A stretch of DNA of 64,000 nucleotides from Aulostomus chinensis (taxonomy: Eukaryota; Chordata; Actinopteri; Syngnathiformes; Aulostomidae): positions 4,875,001-4,939,000 of the forward strand of contig JBBMOA010000004.1 in NCBI GenBank assembly GCA_037954235.1. The letters are read 5' to 3'. Positions 13,970-27,630 of the stretch are shown one piece after another (the stretch's first letter is position 1; each line of letters begins with the position of its first letter). The notes beneath the pieces are model-generated. The model did no database searches. It had not been told where the DNA came from and was given only the letters and a program-made list of their open reading frames with translations. A program made the translations under genes and the position numbers.

Positions 13970-14079
13970 GCTTTGTGGTGCCCAGAGTGCATGTCCCTGA
14001 GCAACACGCTGAATCTACCATTGCTTCTGACGAGCTGGTTGGCACGCAGCCTCCGCCGTCAGCGTGAGTGTGAATGAGG
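13970..14079 (+). mobile_element. SINE-derived fragment, different family
   Basis: CATGTCCCTGAGCAACACGC, CTTCTGACGAGCTGGTTGGC, CAGCCTCCGCCGTCAGCGTG and GAGTGTGAATGAGG match the body and tail of another common teleost SINE. The head with the promoter boxes is absent. Confidence 0.5.
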
Positions 14080-14999
14080 CGCGCGTTCACGCGGGGCGCT
14101 TCAGCGATTCACTGATTCACAGACCAGAACCGGTGGCAAAAAAGATGCAAAAACCCGACGGCGTCATGGGTGATCAATGCTCAGAAGCAGAGCCTCACCG
14201 CAGGCTGATGTGTTCGATGATATTCAGCAAAGACTGCACACGTATTCACTCTCTAACGGCGGTCTCCAGCACATGGCGCTGCCCTTAAAGAGAGAGTTCA
14301 CCTCAACATGAAAATTTGGTCACTATCTTCTCACCGACAGAAGGTCGGGTGAATATTTGAAACTCAGGTCAGAGCTCACGGCCACAGAGACGCCTACAAC
14401 TGCAGTGTTTCTCGTTTGTCATATAGTTGCATTTTTCCAGTCTTATTTTTTTTCCAACGAGACGTTCCCTTCATATTCCAACACTTCAGCCCCTTTCGTA
14501 TTTATTAAGACTCTTTTTCCACTATTCCAGCTACATCTTAAGAATATGAAGGCGTAAAAATATTTACGCCTGATTTAGACACTCTTGAAATCTTGAGGCA
14601 TTAAACGTTGTACATTAAAATTAGCATCGGTGTCTGCCTTTGAATTAAAACCTCATTTGCTCTGAATCTTGTGTACATTATTAATGTTATTCATTTATTT
14701 TACCGAACAGACGTTGTCATTTATTGTATTGATTGATCTTCAGGGGATTTATGATAGTCCAGGATGCAACAAACACCCTTCAATCCAGACGAAAAACAGT
14801 TCGTTCATTGTTCAAGCAGTCAAACTTCTGCTACACAACCTGGTATTGTCATCCACCGTACAGTTGGGGTTTGAAATCAGCTCTGCGTTACACTCTTATA
14901 TATTCTTACCCGGGGAGTTTTTGCTCCTTATGGGATGTTTTTGACCCCGTCGATGATTTTAACTCTGCCTGACAGCTTGATTGCCCACTGGTGACCCCC

Positions 15000-15001
<2 letters not shown>

Positions 15002-15045
<44 letters not shown>
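15002..15045 (+). repeat. (CA)22 microsatellite
   Basis: Uninterrupted 44-bp CA run. Confidence 0.95.
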
Positions 15046-15047
<2 letters not shown>

Positions 15048-16380
15048 GACCACTCATGTACACACACAGTCAGTAACCATGAAATGACATCAACTGCCAA
15101 CACAATCAGGGGTCAATTTTTATGTTGGGAGGTTACCATGGTTACTGGGCCGAGGCGCGCGCACACACACACATTATTCTTCATATTTACTCCAAATGAG
15201 CCTTAAAATAGCCTCGTAAAAATGGGTTCATAGAACAAACATTTGATTGACTTCATGTCATGTAACATCAGCAGCTGTGTTCACTTTTCAGTCACATGTC
15301 ACACGACTGCGTAAGTGGCTTCAAAATACATGAAAAGCTCCATAAATCAGAAGCCAGAGTGCCTTTTGGTTGTGTGTGTTCATGTGTTTCCTGTAGAAAC
15401 ACAGGCAGGCAGGGACTTGTTGCTGGGAGCGCTGGCTTGCTCTCTGCCAAAAAATGTAAATAAATAGTTTAATCATGAGATTTTCTCATGTTTTGCGGAC
15501 TAAATGGTGAAATTGTGTGAAACAAGTCATCTCTCTTTTGTGGGTTGTGTGAGTGTTTTCAGTCGTAACCGGGGGCAACAAACAAAATCCAGCAGGACAA
15601 GCTAGCAGCTAGCGGTTCGCCCTCCACTGAGCCCCTTCAGCCTTTCCAAGCGGTTCTCAGCGGTTGCGCAGCGATCAGAGCCTCTTATCCACCGTTTCGC
15701 AAAGTTAGCCTACGTGGAAAAGTCTCACGCATCCCATGATGGATGCAGTACACACCCCTGGGTGCAAGATGAGTCCTCACATGTTGCGTCTTTTTATGTA
15801 TTTTTTCCATATATTTGGCATCAAGTACTGTCAGTGTGTTTTTCATCTCGTGAGAACTTCAAGTCTCACAAAAGTGAAAAACCCTCTTGCCCGTGAACAT
15901 GAATATTCATCTCTCAGGAGCGTATCCGGGCAGTTTAAGTACGACTGGCTTGATGGTGCTGTGATTTTATAAGAGGAAACTGTGAGTCTATATCAGTCAA
16001 TCTTCTGCCAGGCTAAAGGTCACCTGAACCAACCCTCCGTCCGTTTGTCAGGCCATCCATTCATCCATCACTCTCCATCTCTCCCTCTCTCTGGCCTCTC
16101 GGTAACCTCACGGACGATGAGGATGTCGGCAGCATTTACGGCCCATTTCTGCTCGGCTAAGATGACCTTATTATACCCAGGTCAGAGGTCACTCTGTGCA
16201 TCTCTGTTTGGTGGTGGTGGTGTGTGTGTGTGTGTGGGGCGGGGAGTGTTTGTGTGTATTACTAATGTTGTGGGAGCATAAATCTGTTTGCACACACATT
16301 TTGGAACTCACCTTCCTTATGAGGACAATATGGGTGGGGTTGGGGTAAGTCTCCAGGAAATGAATGCAAGTGATGGAAAC

Positions 16381-16382
<2 letters not shown>

Positions 16383-16423
<41 letters not shown>
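16383..16423 (+). repeat. (TG)20 microsatellite
   Basis: Uninterrupted TG run of about 40 bp; a second TG array follows at 16595-16626. Confidence 0.95.
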
Positions 16424-16426
<3 letters not shown>

Positions 16427-16591
16427 GCAGGGAAATGGCCACATACACATAGTGACTACACTTGACGATCATGCATCTAGTCAATCATCTGAAGGTGTGT
16501 GTGCGCGCGCGCGTTTCATAAATGTATTGATTCGACAACATGGCAACTGTAAACACAGACGTGCTACTGTTTTATGCATGAGTGAATAGTT

Positions 16592-16627
<36 letters not shown>

Positions 16628-17716
16628 ACAAACACGTGAGCATGCACGAGTCCCCGAGCGTACATGTACAGGTGTGTTTATCTATGAATGTATTTATTTG
16701 ATGTATTCATGTGTGTTCCTCTAAGTAGCTTAGACGTGGCAGCTGCAGTGGGGGGGCGGCGAATGTAAAGACCCCCTCTGGACGTCCATCCGTCAATCAA
16801 GGACTCTCCGGGGGACTGTGTGTGTGGTAGAGTGTGTTTCTGTCAATCAGCTGCACTTTCAGCTCACCCATCTGTCCACGCATCCATACATCAGACTCAT
16901 TCGTTCACACATTGACAAAGTGAGTAGATGAAGATGTTTGTGTTCCATGCGTGCAAACAATGCTCCCTTTCACACGTGAAACCCGCGACATTACTGGCTT
17001 CACTTTCATTGGTGAGAGAACGCCAGTCTGAATGATGGATGCAAAAACTGAATGTGCAGATGAATGTCTCATTATCCCCCCAGCATGACGCACTAAATGC
17101 ACCATTTTAATGGGAGATTAAATGCTTTTTATGTTTTAAAAGGGCCTGAACTAATTAGCAAACAATGGCGACCACAGGAATGCAACAAGCTGCTCAAGTT
17201 GCATTTGGTTATTTCTGGATTTTTGGTTTCCTCTGCGGCGTCCTGGAGTTTGCCGAGTAAGAAGAGGCGTCCTTCCATACATCAGTTACATCTCAGTGAG
17301 ATTTGAGTGAAATGGCGGTGGCGTTGCTTCTGCAGGCCCCAAACCAATGTCATCAAACCACACACAACAGACGCTATCAAAGCCGCCTGAAGCGCATGTG
17401 TGGTCCAACCCATTCAGATGACTTGAACGATGAATAATCTGCTGCAACCAAATGTGTTGTCATCTAAACTAATCATGGGTGTGTTTGGGTTTAAGATTAA
17501 TCTGATGAATCACAGCATCACCTCCCGCCACTGCGCCTGCACCTCCATGTGTTCCTGTTTTAAATGGCGGCAAGTTTGAGAGACAAATGATTCTAACTTT
17601 TGTTTCTAACTTTTCAGACGCTAAAACCTCTTTGACGCCGGAGACTCTCCTCCATGTAGTTAACAGGGTGTCATCTTTGCTGCGCAGTTGTCTCGTGATG
17701 TCAATTCATAACATTT

Positions 17717-17805
17717 TCCATCTTCTTCCACTTATCCTATAAAGGGTGGTGGGGGGTGGAGCCTATCCCAGCTGCCTTCGGGCGAGAGGCGGGGTTCACG
17801 GAAAA
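17717..17805 (-). repeat. Short tail fragment of the dispersed element
   Basis: CTTCCACTTATCC, GGAGCCTATCCCAGCTGCCT and GAGAGGCGGGGTTCACGG, in reverse orientation. About 90 bp. Confidence 0.65.
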
Positions 17806-19215
17806 AAGTTTGCCTTGTTCTTCTCAGTGAATGCGATAAAGATTTTTCCCTAATTCTAAAAAAAAAAAAGGGCAAAAATGTTTTTTCACTCATGAAAAAG
17901 TAACTCAGATTTTTGTTTTTTAATCAGGTGAATGCTGTACGTTTCTATAGGTTAGAATCCTGGACCGAATTCTTGGTTTATGTTCCATTAATTTGGGTGT
18001 TTAATATCCAAATTTTAGGACGTTTCCAAAACGTAAACCCCCACTAATATGGCGGGCTTTGCCTTAATTCGCGTGATTTGACTGATGCAGGAAGTTCAGT
18101 CGAGCACATGTGGTTCCATTTTCTCGCCCTTCATTTTCCCTCCACATGTAAAACAGATGCTGACATCATGTCCCAGTGGTAAACACCTGCACTTTGATGA
18201 GCAAAGAAATGCAGAAATGTACACGAGATCACAACAAGCGAACCAGTGTGAAAGCAGATGTGTGTGAGACCCCCCCATCAGTCAACGTAGAGCGGAGAAC
18301 ATCGGAAAACATGAAACACTGTCCTATTTGACACAGATAAGTGGAGAGAGGACTACTTGATGTGGCTTTGTATGTTCAGAAATTTGCATATTTATTGATG
18401 CATGAACCATTCGTGTGCATGATCACGTCCTGTACGTACATGAAACCAGGTCAATTTGTCATTGACGCACATTGTCACAGTTTATGTGCTCATGTTTCAG
18501 CGTGTTGTTAAATGCATGTGTGCGCATAGCTGTGAGTATCGGTATGGATGCACGGTTGTGGGCAGAGCCACGTGCGCGTGTTTACATGTGTGACGCCCCT
18601 CCCACTGCCTGGCATCCCGCTGTGCCAGGACAAAGTCAATAATAGCGCCAAGTTCCACACTCAGCCACACCAACGTCACACGGCTTCGGTAGCTCTCTCT
18701 CGTCCAGTTTCGGTTATTTAACAAGCATTTTCCTAAATTGCACTTGGCACTTTGTGTGCTGAGCGAGATCCACAGAGTCTCTGAGAGCAGCTCAGTCTGC
18801 AATTTGAAAGGCATGTAGAAACTGATATGGAGATTGAACAATTCACCTTCGTTTTAAAGATGAATACCTTCCCCTTTCAACATGGCTGCTGTACTTAAGG
18901 CCCTGACGTGCTGCTGTATTTGCTTTGCTTGGCATCTTTCTTGGTTTTAGACAAACAACAGGGATTTCACAGGAAATCTGCTTGACCGCACATAGAAAAA
19001 GAGTTTGCTGTTCATTAATCAATGACAGCGGTGGTTTCTGGCATCGACGGTAGAGGCGAGCACCCTCAGGCAGAAAAATGTTTCACTCTGGGCTTCCTCG
19101 ATCACCCGAGGTACGGATAGTTGTAAACGCTGCTCTGTCTGCACCGCCACCTTCCCAGTGACAGAGGCTGGAGCAGAAAAGAGCTTTTCTCAACTTAAGA
19201 CTTACCTGCAGCCCA

Positions 19216-19335
19216 CCGGCGGGAACGGCCCCTCAGTACATCTCCAGAATACCTCCAATGGAAGGCGCTCAGATGCTCGAACCACCTCAGCTGACTCCTC
19301 TCTCCACGAAGGAGCAGCGGTTCTACTCCCTTTTC
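19216..19335 (-). mobile_element. Short LINE 3' fragment
   Basis: AGATGCTCGAACCACCTCAG followed by CTGACTCCTCTC and GAGCAGCGGTTCTACTC matches the same LINE-derived region as at 9.7-10.1 kb. Only about 120 bp is left. Confidence 0.55.
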
Positions 19336-19830
19336 CTCGATTTCACATTTGATTTATTTTGGCATACTCCCGCCGAGGACACTAAATGAGCCTGAACAAC
19401 CACTGATGACATTCAGCTTTTCTCGCAGTGGCACATTATGGAAAGAGTGTGATGCAACTGGAAAAATGGGAAACCCTTCAACATGTGACAGAGTTCTAAG
19501 AAGCACAACCACCAGCATAAACCACGGGCATGAGAGCAGGGCTGCATCTCCACGCTCAGGTTGTGCCACAGCAATTCATTGAAGAACGCCATTTTTTTAT
19601 ATGACCACAAAAAAAAAAAGAAAGTTATGAGTCTGGAAATACATGATGTCTTCTTGTTTCACATTTAAACAGAGCTGCAAATGTCAGGTTGTTGCAGGTG
19701 TACTGAGTGAAAGAACTGAGCAGAACAAGATCACAACAGGACAAAAGGAGAAAAAAGAACACACTCACCGGCCCCCCGCACCTTATTTTCCACTTACAAG
19801 TGAAAATATGCTGTGATGATCATGCAAGGC

Positions 19831-19872
<42 letters not shown>

Positions 19873-22502
19873 ATTGGCTCCGCTCCGATCGTGTGGTAAA
19901 TATTTCTTCAGAAGGATCATACCAGCCTGTTTCCCAGAAGAGCCACCCTGCTCTCAGTTTAAACTATTTGTTATTAATTCCACTATTATGATCTTCTCAT
20001 CTTCCATTTGCCTCCCTGCATACAGTCAGAAGCTGAAGCCCCAGGGTGTGTGTGTGAGTGTGAGTGTGTGTGCGCGCGCACATGCACAATACAGCCAGAA
20101 AGGTGTGTATTTGGAGCAGCATGTGACAGAAACTCCATGAACACACAAAAAGAATCAGGTGACAGCGAGGTCAGACCAAAACCATAACAGGCCGGTTCGC
20201 ACGTGTGCGCACATACGGGCGCGCACACACACATACAAGTGTCTGTCCTTTTTCCCTCACAAACACACACCTTCACACACAGCTGTCAAAAGTCGGACTC
20301 CTGCAGGGCTCGGCGGTTTTGTTCTCTGTGAGAACAACCTTTCTCACCCCGATCATGTGAGAAAACATCTTAAAGTCTTGTTCCAGAATTATTCAGCAAT
20401 ATAACCTGCCGCGCTTATTTTAACAGCTTGTGAAGCTCTCGACAGCTTTCGCAAACTATCATGTAGACTGAAGATTTTATATTTTAAAAGCCCACCGGAG
20501 ATCTGTTATTCAGCGCGTGAAATTCAGAGTTGTGCTGCTTCTTTCTAAGTCCTTTATAACTGAGCTCAACACTGACCACCGGCTTCCTCCGGCGTGTTTT
20601 TATCCTCTGACATTTCAGGGAATTCTGGTTTAAAGAAATCTGCAAGCAAACCAACCGATGAGCAGATAACAAGAGAACAGGGGAAAGCACAGGGCGAGAA
20701 GATTGATCCAACGTTTCACTTTTACTGCGAACACGGAATAATAAATGCAGCTCAGCTCAGACAAAAAGCAAATATGTCAAACAATCGAATAACAAGGAGG
20801 TATTAAGACCCAATATGTGGGTTGTTTTTTTTTAAATAATTGCTAGATGCGCATGAATTGAATGTAACATTTGTAAAATATTTCCTGTATTTCTGACAGG
20901 CTCTTCAAAGGTCACCGTCACATTTGACCTCTTGCTTTCTTGGTTCATCTGTCCGATTTTCACATCTCCTAACAGAGTGAAACTCTCAAGTGGCTCTTTG
21001 TCCCGAACCTTGAGTTTATCTTCCTTCCGTACTCCGGGTCCAATCTGAAGAAATCACCCACTCCTAATAGGATTATGAGGATGGCGGCCCAACCGCAGAT
21101 CAATCCTGAGAGGGCCGGATTGGCTTCGGCTTATCCCCCAACTAAGACAAAGGCTACAGATGGCCCCTTTTGTTGCGTTGGTGAAAGGTAGCAGGAGAAG
21201 AGCTGAACGCTGTTTTTATCTCCTCTTTTCTGAGAGCTCATCATCGTGAAGGCAGACGCGATGATGAGCCGACGCCAGATGAAGCTCTGACTTCATTGTC
21301 GTCATTTCACTTGGTTTGTGGTGGCCACTTTCATTGTGTCTGTTTATACAGCAGATTGAAGGGATCGCACCTCTATTTTAAAAAAAGAAAAGTTATTTAA
21401 CCCTTATTTTGTCCCCTCCAAGGCCCTTCTTGGATATCTTCTTCAAGGGAGTCAAGAAGGCAGTTTTTTGTCACGTACTGTTGCGTCAGAACAGAAACGG
21501 CAACGAAAGAAAGATTAAAACACATTAAAATGTAATGTTTTCATCACGTCATGATGCGAACTCCCAGGTCAGTTTTGGGACCCTGGTGGGAAATCTGAAT
21601 GATGGCAATCTTGTGGTGCTACCTGGTTTCTCATGCAGTTTGAGCCACTTTTATACAGGCTGTCAGTTACATTGCTGTCCCACTTTGACTTCAGTGTAAA
21701 AGTACACAGAAGGAACAGGGGGGAGGGGAGGGCACATTGTCACGCCTCTGAGCTGGTAGCGGCGGCAGCAACAGCACTGAACGGCGTACCAACACCAACG
21801 CAGGTGAGTGCACACGTCGTACCAGAATGCCAAGATCCCAAAAACTCAACGTATGATGACAGTTGGGCCACTTCTCCGGTAGAATATCTGTGTAATATGA
21901 GCTTCTGTTACCTCCGATCCACTTTTTTGTGTTGTTCTCCAAAAACAAAACATGATGTGATCGTCAGATGTTACTCTGAGATAATAACGTTCCGTTCCGC
22001 CAAGATTTTCTGTGGAATTTGCTTCAAAACTGAGCAATATAGAAATATTGAGAGTACGTGGAAAGGAGTTCGCATGATTGAACTTCAGATTCCCTCGTTT
22101 CAGACTTTTTGGTAAATTGTCTGAAAAAAGGTCTGTGGTTAGAACCAGCTTTTTCATTCACAGTCGGAAGATCATGTTGCACAAATGGCCTTAAGTCTCA
22201 TCCACGTTCGTTTGTCACTGAGGTTGTTTTGTGTTGTTTTGTTTTTTAGCAATAATGCAAATCTGATGAAAGAGTGCTTTTGGCTGAGGGTAACCATGGT
22301 GACCCTCTGGGTCGGCCGTTGTAGCCTTTTGTTACAGGTTCAGTTTCAGTTTCGCTTCAGTTTCAACTGTGTCCAAAAGTTGTGCTGATAACGGTGCTGG
22401 ACGGATCTATGTGATGTCATCTACCGAACATCATGATGTGGTCGATCATCCATCTGTCCGTCCATCACCCTCAATGGCTTTTCTGACATTGGGTTGTGGC
22501 GG
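19336..22502. other. Gene-free stretch
   Basis: Unique sequence with a (TG)n(AG)n array at 19835-19872 and a perfect hairpin at 21236-21269. The 160-codon frame at 21633-22115 shows no recognisable domain. The stretch 20880-21300 looks low in repeats but has no coding pattern I can defend. Confidence 0.5.
21236..21269. repeat. Perfect 11-bp inverted repeat (hairpin)
   Basis: GCTCATCATCG and CGATGATGAGC around a 12-nt spacer. Short; function unknown. Confidence 0.7.
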
Positions 22503-22870
22503 GGCGGCACGGTGGTGCAGTGGTCAGCACTGTCGCCTCACAGCAAGAAGGTTCTGGGTTTGAGCCCCGGCTGGAGCACGGGGTCTTTCTGTGTGAGTCT
22601 CCATGTTCTCCCTGTTCCTGCCTGGGTTCTCTCTGGTACTCCGGCTTCCTCCCACAGTCCAAAGCCATGCAATTGGGGACTCGGCTGATTGATACTCTAA
22701 GTAGGCGTGGCTGTGTGAGCCAATGGTTGTCTGTCTCTATGTGTTGGCCCTGCCATGGACTGGTGACCTGTCCAGGGTGAACCCCGCCTCTTGCCTGAAA
22801 GCCGCTGGGATAGGCTCCACCCCCGTGACCCTTAACAGGACAAGCAGAAGAAAATGGATGGATGGATGGG
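22503..22870 (+). repeat. GGCGGCACGGTGG dispersed element, full copy
   Basis: The best-preserved copy here, about 365 bp, with the same ordered blocks as the copy at 11.2 kb and ending ATGGATGGATGGATGGG. It abuts a LINE fragment on its right. Confidence 0.88.
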
Positions 22871-22889
22871 TTGTGGCGGTGGCTGTCTC

Positions 22890-23415
22890 AGCTCGACCAG
22901 CTGTTACTTCAGTGTTCTCCAGCCAGCGTGGAAATATAATCCCTCCACCTGGTCCTGGGTCGACCTCACGGCTAGGAGGTGAGGAGGGGGCCCAGGTGGC
23001 ACCAGATGTCCAAACAACCTCAAATGGCTCCTTTCAAAGAGGGTCTACAACAAGACCCTCACAAAACTGAGCCTCTCACTGAATAGGGCCCCCCCCCCCC
23101 CCATCCCTAAGGATACAGTGGGAACCCATATTAGCCGTTTGTCTCTGCGACCTTGTTATGTTGGACACGACCCATACTTCCCAAACAAGGGTGAGAGCAG
23201 GAACAAAGACTAACTGGTAGGTTGAAAGCTTTGCCTTCTGGCAATTTGTCAGTCCTCCGGCCCAACCCGCACTCCATCGTCCCCTCACTGGGGAGCAGAA
23301 CCCCAAGATACTTTTCCTCCTTCATTTGGGGTAAGGACTTGTTCCGTACCCTGGCCTCAGATTTAGACGTGCTGATCCTCGTCCCGTCTCATGCTCGGAC
23401 TGTTTGGGCAGTGGA
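22890..23415 (-). mobile_element. Fragment of a second LINE reverse transcriptase C-terminal region
   Basis: The minus strand reads EEKYLGVLLPSEGTM followed by a recognisable relic of the 'LSIYRSIYVPTLTYG-hELWV' region. The plus-strand text (CTCAGATTTAGACGTGCTGATCCTCGTCCC) is a familiar fish LINE 3' region. It sits directly after another repeat (22503-22870) and contains a C-run at 23089-23102. Broken, no function. Confidence 0.7.
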
Positions 23416-25254
23416 GGGTTAAACTGATGCGATGTTTCCTATGGGCAGGAAATAGGAAGCAAACAGCATTTCCTAAACCCTCATGATTCCTAATGTTCTG
23501 TAAGTTGTATGTAAGAACGACTTTTTCAATGGCCAAGAATAAAATGAACCACTGGCATTTTGCTGGAGGTCATCAGTGCAGGGGTTTGTGCAGAATCACC
23601 TAAGAAATTTCATACGATTGTTTAAGAGAATATGTTGACACAGACGTATATTGAAGCTTGCTCTGCTTGCAGTCTTTGTGATGTCATCGACTCTCAGCCC
23701 TTCTCCTGCGGGGGACAAAGTTCTCCTTCAGCGTATTGAATCAAGCCTTCCTTCGCCAAGGTTGGTTTGAACTCACGCGAGCGTGCTCATCAGCTGACAG
23801 CACCAGCCTGACTTCATTAAACAGCAGCTTGAGAAATCATGAGAGAACAAAACAAGGCTTGCATCAATAAGTGCTGCTGTATTTGGAAGTGTCCCCACAT
23901 TGCATCTGAGGTCTGCTTCTCCTACTCTGAACCTAAATCTGTGCAGTACAATTTAAGACATCCGTGTAAGCTGACCTTCCATCTGAGGACAGATGCCTGC
24001 AGCTCATTTTCATACAAATCCAGGCTCCCTTTAGCCTCGCAGGAGGCAGAAAACGGTTTAATTTCAACCTCTTACGTTAAAATCACTGTCCATATTATTC
24101 TTATCCCCCCCCCCCCCCCCCCCGGCACTGAGGACTAACCACATCCGCAGACACACACAGCCCCTCGATCAAATCTCCTCAAATCCAGTTGACATGATGC
24201 AAGGTGAGCTGGAAAACAGATGTAGTCAGTGTGACCTAGAGAAACCTTTTAATAGCTTTTCATTGCTTGACTTTCCCTTTTATCCATTTAAATCCACTTA
24301 GACTGAAACTCAAGGTTGGTTGTAAATGACTGGGTCTCTCGGCGTGAATCGGTAGACAGCGGCTCTCAGAGTCAGAGGAGTGTGATTGGGGTCGTCAGAG
24401 AAGAGGAGGAGGGGAGGCTGGTAGCATAGAGGAGGGACTCATTTGCATGTGTCCTTGTGTGACCCGAGCAGTAACGAGCCGGCGTGCGGAGCAAAATGGA
24501 GGGATTAAAAGGATGACGAAAGACGGTTGTGCAGCTCACTCACATGCGCAGATATGGACGTTGGTAGTGATTTTGGACGAGCGTGAGAGTATCTCTCTGT
24601 GTGTATCCAGTATTCCTCCTTTGAAGCAAACTCTGGAACATAACAGCGGTTTTATAAAAGTGAGTAGTGCTCCTAAAAAGGTTGTATTGATCACAGCCAG
24701 ATCAAGCTCTCATTATATTCTGATTACATTAAATGTGCCTTTCATTTCCCACAAAAACACAGAATAGAGGGTTTTCTTCTCTTAATTGAATTTTTTTGTT
24801 TTTTTTTGCTAATTCAATTTTTTTTTTCTCCATGAGATTCCACTGCTAATCTGCTGTAATTATAGTCGCTCTATTTATCTTGTCGAGTGTGAGCCCGGAC
24901 TCACGCTGCTGCCGCAGCATCACGGCAAACCTCTTCAACTACAGGCTTTTGCTTGGTATCAAATTGAATCCTTTTTTATTACTTATAAAAACGTTTAACA
25001 TGTTTTGATGCCTACTTACCTTAATACTTTTACTTAAGCCCCTTTTTCAGCAGGTCAAAAAAAAAAAAAACAGCTACCACCCGCTAACACGCGCTAACAC
25101 ACGCGAACATCTGCTAACAGCCGCTAACATCTGGCATTTGTCCGCAGTGGGAACAGATTAGTTAATACTTTGATCAAACAGTGCCTTTGTAGCCTTTCAA
25201 GAACACATAAACGGCTCAAAATCAGTTTTTTTTATTTCCACTGCTGCCTCACTC

Positions 25255-25312
25255 TATGATTCCAGAATGCAGAAATAGCCAGCCATGTATATGTAGCACG
25301 AAGCTAAATGCA
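25255..25312 (+). repeat. Dispersed repeat copy (inverted relative to 51433-51490)
   Basis: CCAGAATGCAGAAATAGCCA followed by GCCATGTATAT and CGAAGCTAA matches the reverse complement of 51433-51490 at most positions over about 58 bp. GCTAACA-rich flanks occur at both sites. Confidence 0.65.
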
Positions 25313-27079
25313 CCTTCAAGGCACCACCTACAAACAAGCGCATAGCTGTCCGGGAACATTTAGTTTGCCGCTAACATGCACGAGGATGACTTGGGTCAAC
25401 TAAAGCTAGCTGCAGTTGGTGGATATGCAGCAGAAACACTGTCACCGTCCTCCATGTAGCACACAGCTACTAAAGAGTGTATACAAACAGGTTTACCTGG
25501 GTGTGCCTGGGTGAGTGTATTGCTGTTGCTGTGATATAACCAGTATTCAGCTATGGTTAACGCTGCCACATTCAGTTCATTGCCACCAATGAAAAGTAGA
25601 AAACTGCCATGATATATTGTATCAACGCAACCAAGAGGTGTTAAAACAAACCATTTTGTGGAATCGAGGGCCTTGAAGGCACAAATGGGGGTTGTTATGA
25701 GTACATTTTAGCACGAGCAATGTGAGCAGCTTCAATTCATTTTGGTTACCGATGCTGACAGGTTGTTATGGTGGAAAATATGTCTTACTTTATTTTCTCG
25801 TACTTCTTCTGCTACAACATCCCGTGTTTTGTTTTTTGTCTGTAGGTATGTGCAGTATTTTCCAAGCAATCAGCATTAATTCAGCTGAACATGTTGCTTC
25901 TGTGCTGGATTACTGCCCCTCCTGTATTAAAGGATAATCAACTTTGGCCTTAGTTTCTTCTGTCTTTGTGTTTTGGCTCAAATAAACATGGATGGTCATC
26001 CCATTCCGATGCGTCACCCATCGCTTTCAGCTAAATGTTCATCCACGACTTCAATTCTAAATTGTTTGTAGCAGGTCCTCCATGTCACAGGGGTCTAAAT
26101 GCTCAGCTCTGCGAAGTTTTGACTTCTCTAGTAAACAACCCCCCCCCCCAACCCCGAAGGAAACCCCGAACAGTCAAAGCATTCGTGTTTCCATCGAGAC
26201 ATTTTGATCCACATTTGATGTATCACATTCGAAAAGGTTAATGGAAACAAGGGAGGAGGAAAAAAAAAACTTTACTCAATTTGACACAAGTGGGAGACAG
26301 AAAGACCTTTTTAGAACGTAGTGAATCTGGAATTCATGTGACTGACCTGCTGTTTCCAGTGTCTTCGTTGATATTCCCAAATTTTCCCGCTGGATACTTG
26401 CTGGCACCAACGGACAAGCATCAAGCCATCGCGACCTCTTTGCATTCGTCGCTTGTAAACAGCCGGGACTACTTTTCTTCCTCTAAACTGTTAGCTGGAG
26501 CCATGCTGAACGTTGCCTGTACTGCCATCCTCTGATGAAACCAAGCCTTGTGCAGATTACAGATTAGATCCAAATTACTTGATGGAAATGCTTTTCCAAA
26601 ATGATCGGCCCTGGATGGACCGTAGAAAAAGCTTTGCTGACATTTGAGATAGAGATTTTTTTATGTGCGTTTTTACTCATGTTGGTGCAACATATAGAGC
26701 AGAGACAGTTTGCTGAACAGAAAGCATAAACATTTTTTCTTTGTTTGCTATTCCAGTTTAAACGCAGGTTCTAAATCTAGCTTTGTCCGAGGGAAAATCT
26801 TCAAATACATACACACCCTGAGGAAGACTCAGACGTTTGTAAAGAAAAGGACCATGAATATATGCTATATTTTCTCATGTAAGTCGTGTCATGTCTCTTA
26901 AGCCTGCATCAAATACTGTGTATACAGTGAGCTTAACAGCTCGGAGCTTGTTACATATGCAGCTCTGGGAATAACTGTGCTCCAGCACATACATGTTTAT
27001 TTTCTGAGGAAAAAAATCCTTGATACTTTTAAAGTTTCTTACCATTTATAGAATAGCGTCTTGTATTTGTATTCGCTGG

Positions 27080-27082
<3 letters not shown>

Positions 27083-27136
<54 letters not shown>
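27083..27136 (+). repeat. (TG)27 microsatellite
   Basis: Uninterrupted TG run, followed 115 bp later by an interrupted CA array (27251-27310) in the opposite sense. Confidence 0.93.
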
Positions 27137-27137
<1 letters not shown>

Positions 27138-27580
27138 GGGGTGCCATATACCCTGAATAACATGGCTGAGAATGCAGGGGCAGCGCCACTTGGATTTGTA
27201 TGGTAATGCTTTTGGCCTCTAGCCAAGTTAGACCCTGCAGTTGAGTTATTGCACACACACTCACACATACACACACACACGCTCACACATACACACACAG
27301 GCACACACACTCGATTCAAACTGGGAAAATAGGGATGCCCTTTACTCTTTTGGATGGAAAAAGAAATATGTTTCAATTAGCAGCTCAGTCCAAATACACC
27401 ACTGTAAACACAGTGTGTGTGCAAGTGAGTGCCTGTGGTGTCTGTGTGTGTGTAGCAGGGGGTGGGGGGGCTTGTGAATAGGCCCATAGAGTCACTAACC
27501 ACAGGCTGGCCATTACACCTAGTTACAGTCACCACTGGATCGACAAGGAGACAGACAGTCTGCAACACTGACAGAACACC

Positions 27581-27582
<2 letters not shown>

Positions 27583-27629
<47 letters not shown>
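27583..27629 (+). repeat. (TG)23 microsatellite
   Basis: Uninterrupted TG run of about 46 bp. Confidence 0.93.

Positions 27630-27630
<1 letters not shown>

Larger units (their letters stand above)
11538..19215. other. Gene-free stretch
   Basis: Unique sequence with CA/TG arrays at 12571-12598, 15002-15045, 16383-16423 and 16595-16626, a SINE fragment (13970-14079) and a repeat tail (17717-17805). Short frames (for example 12967-13287) show no domain or splice context. Confidence 0.5.

Noticed and set aside
21633..22115. 160-codon open frame, plus strand
   Set aside because: An antisense frame is also open and no motif is recognisable in either.
22496..23070. Open frames of 94 and 115 codons, plus strand
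   Set aside because: They fall within the GGCGGCACGGTGG dispersed element and the adjacent antisense LINE fragment.
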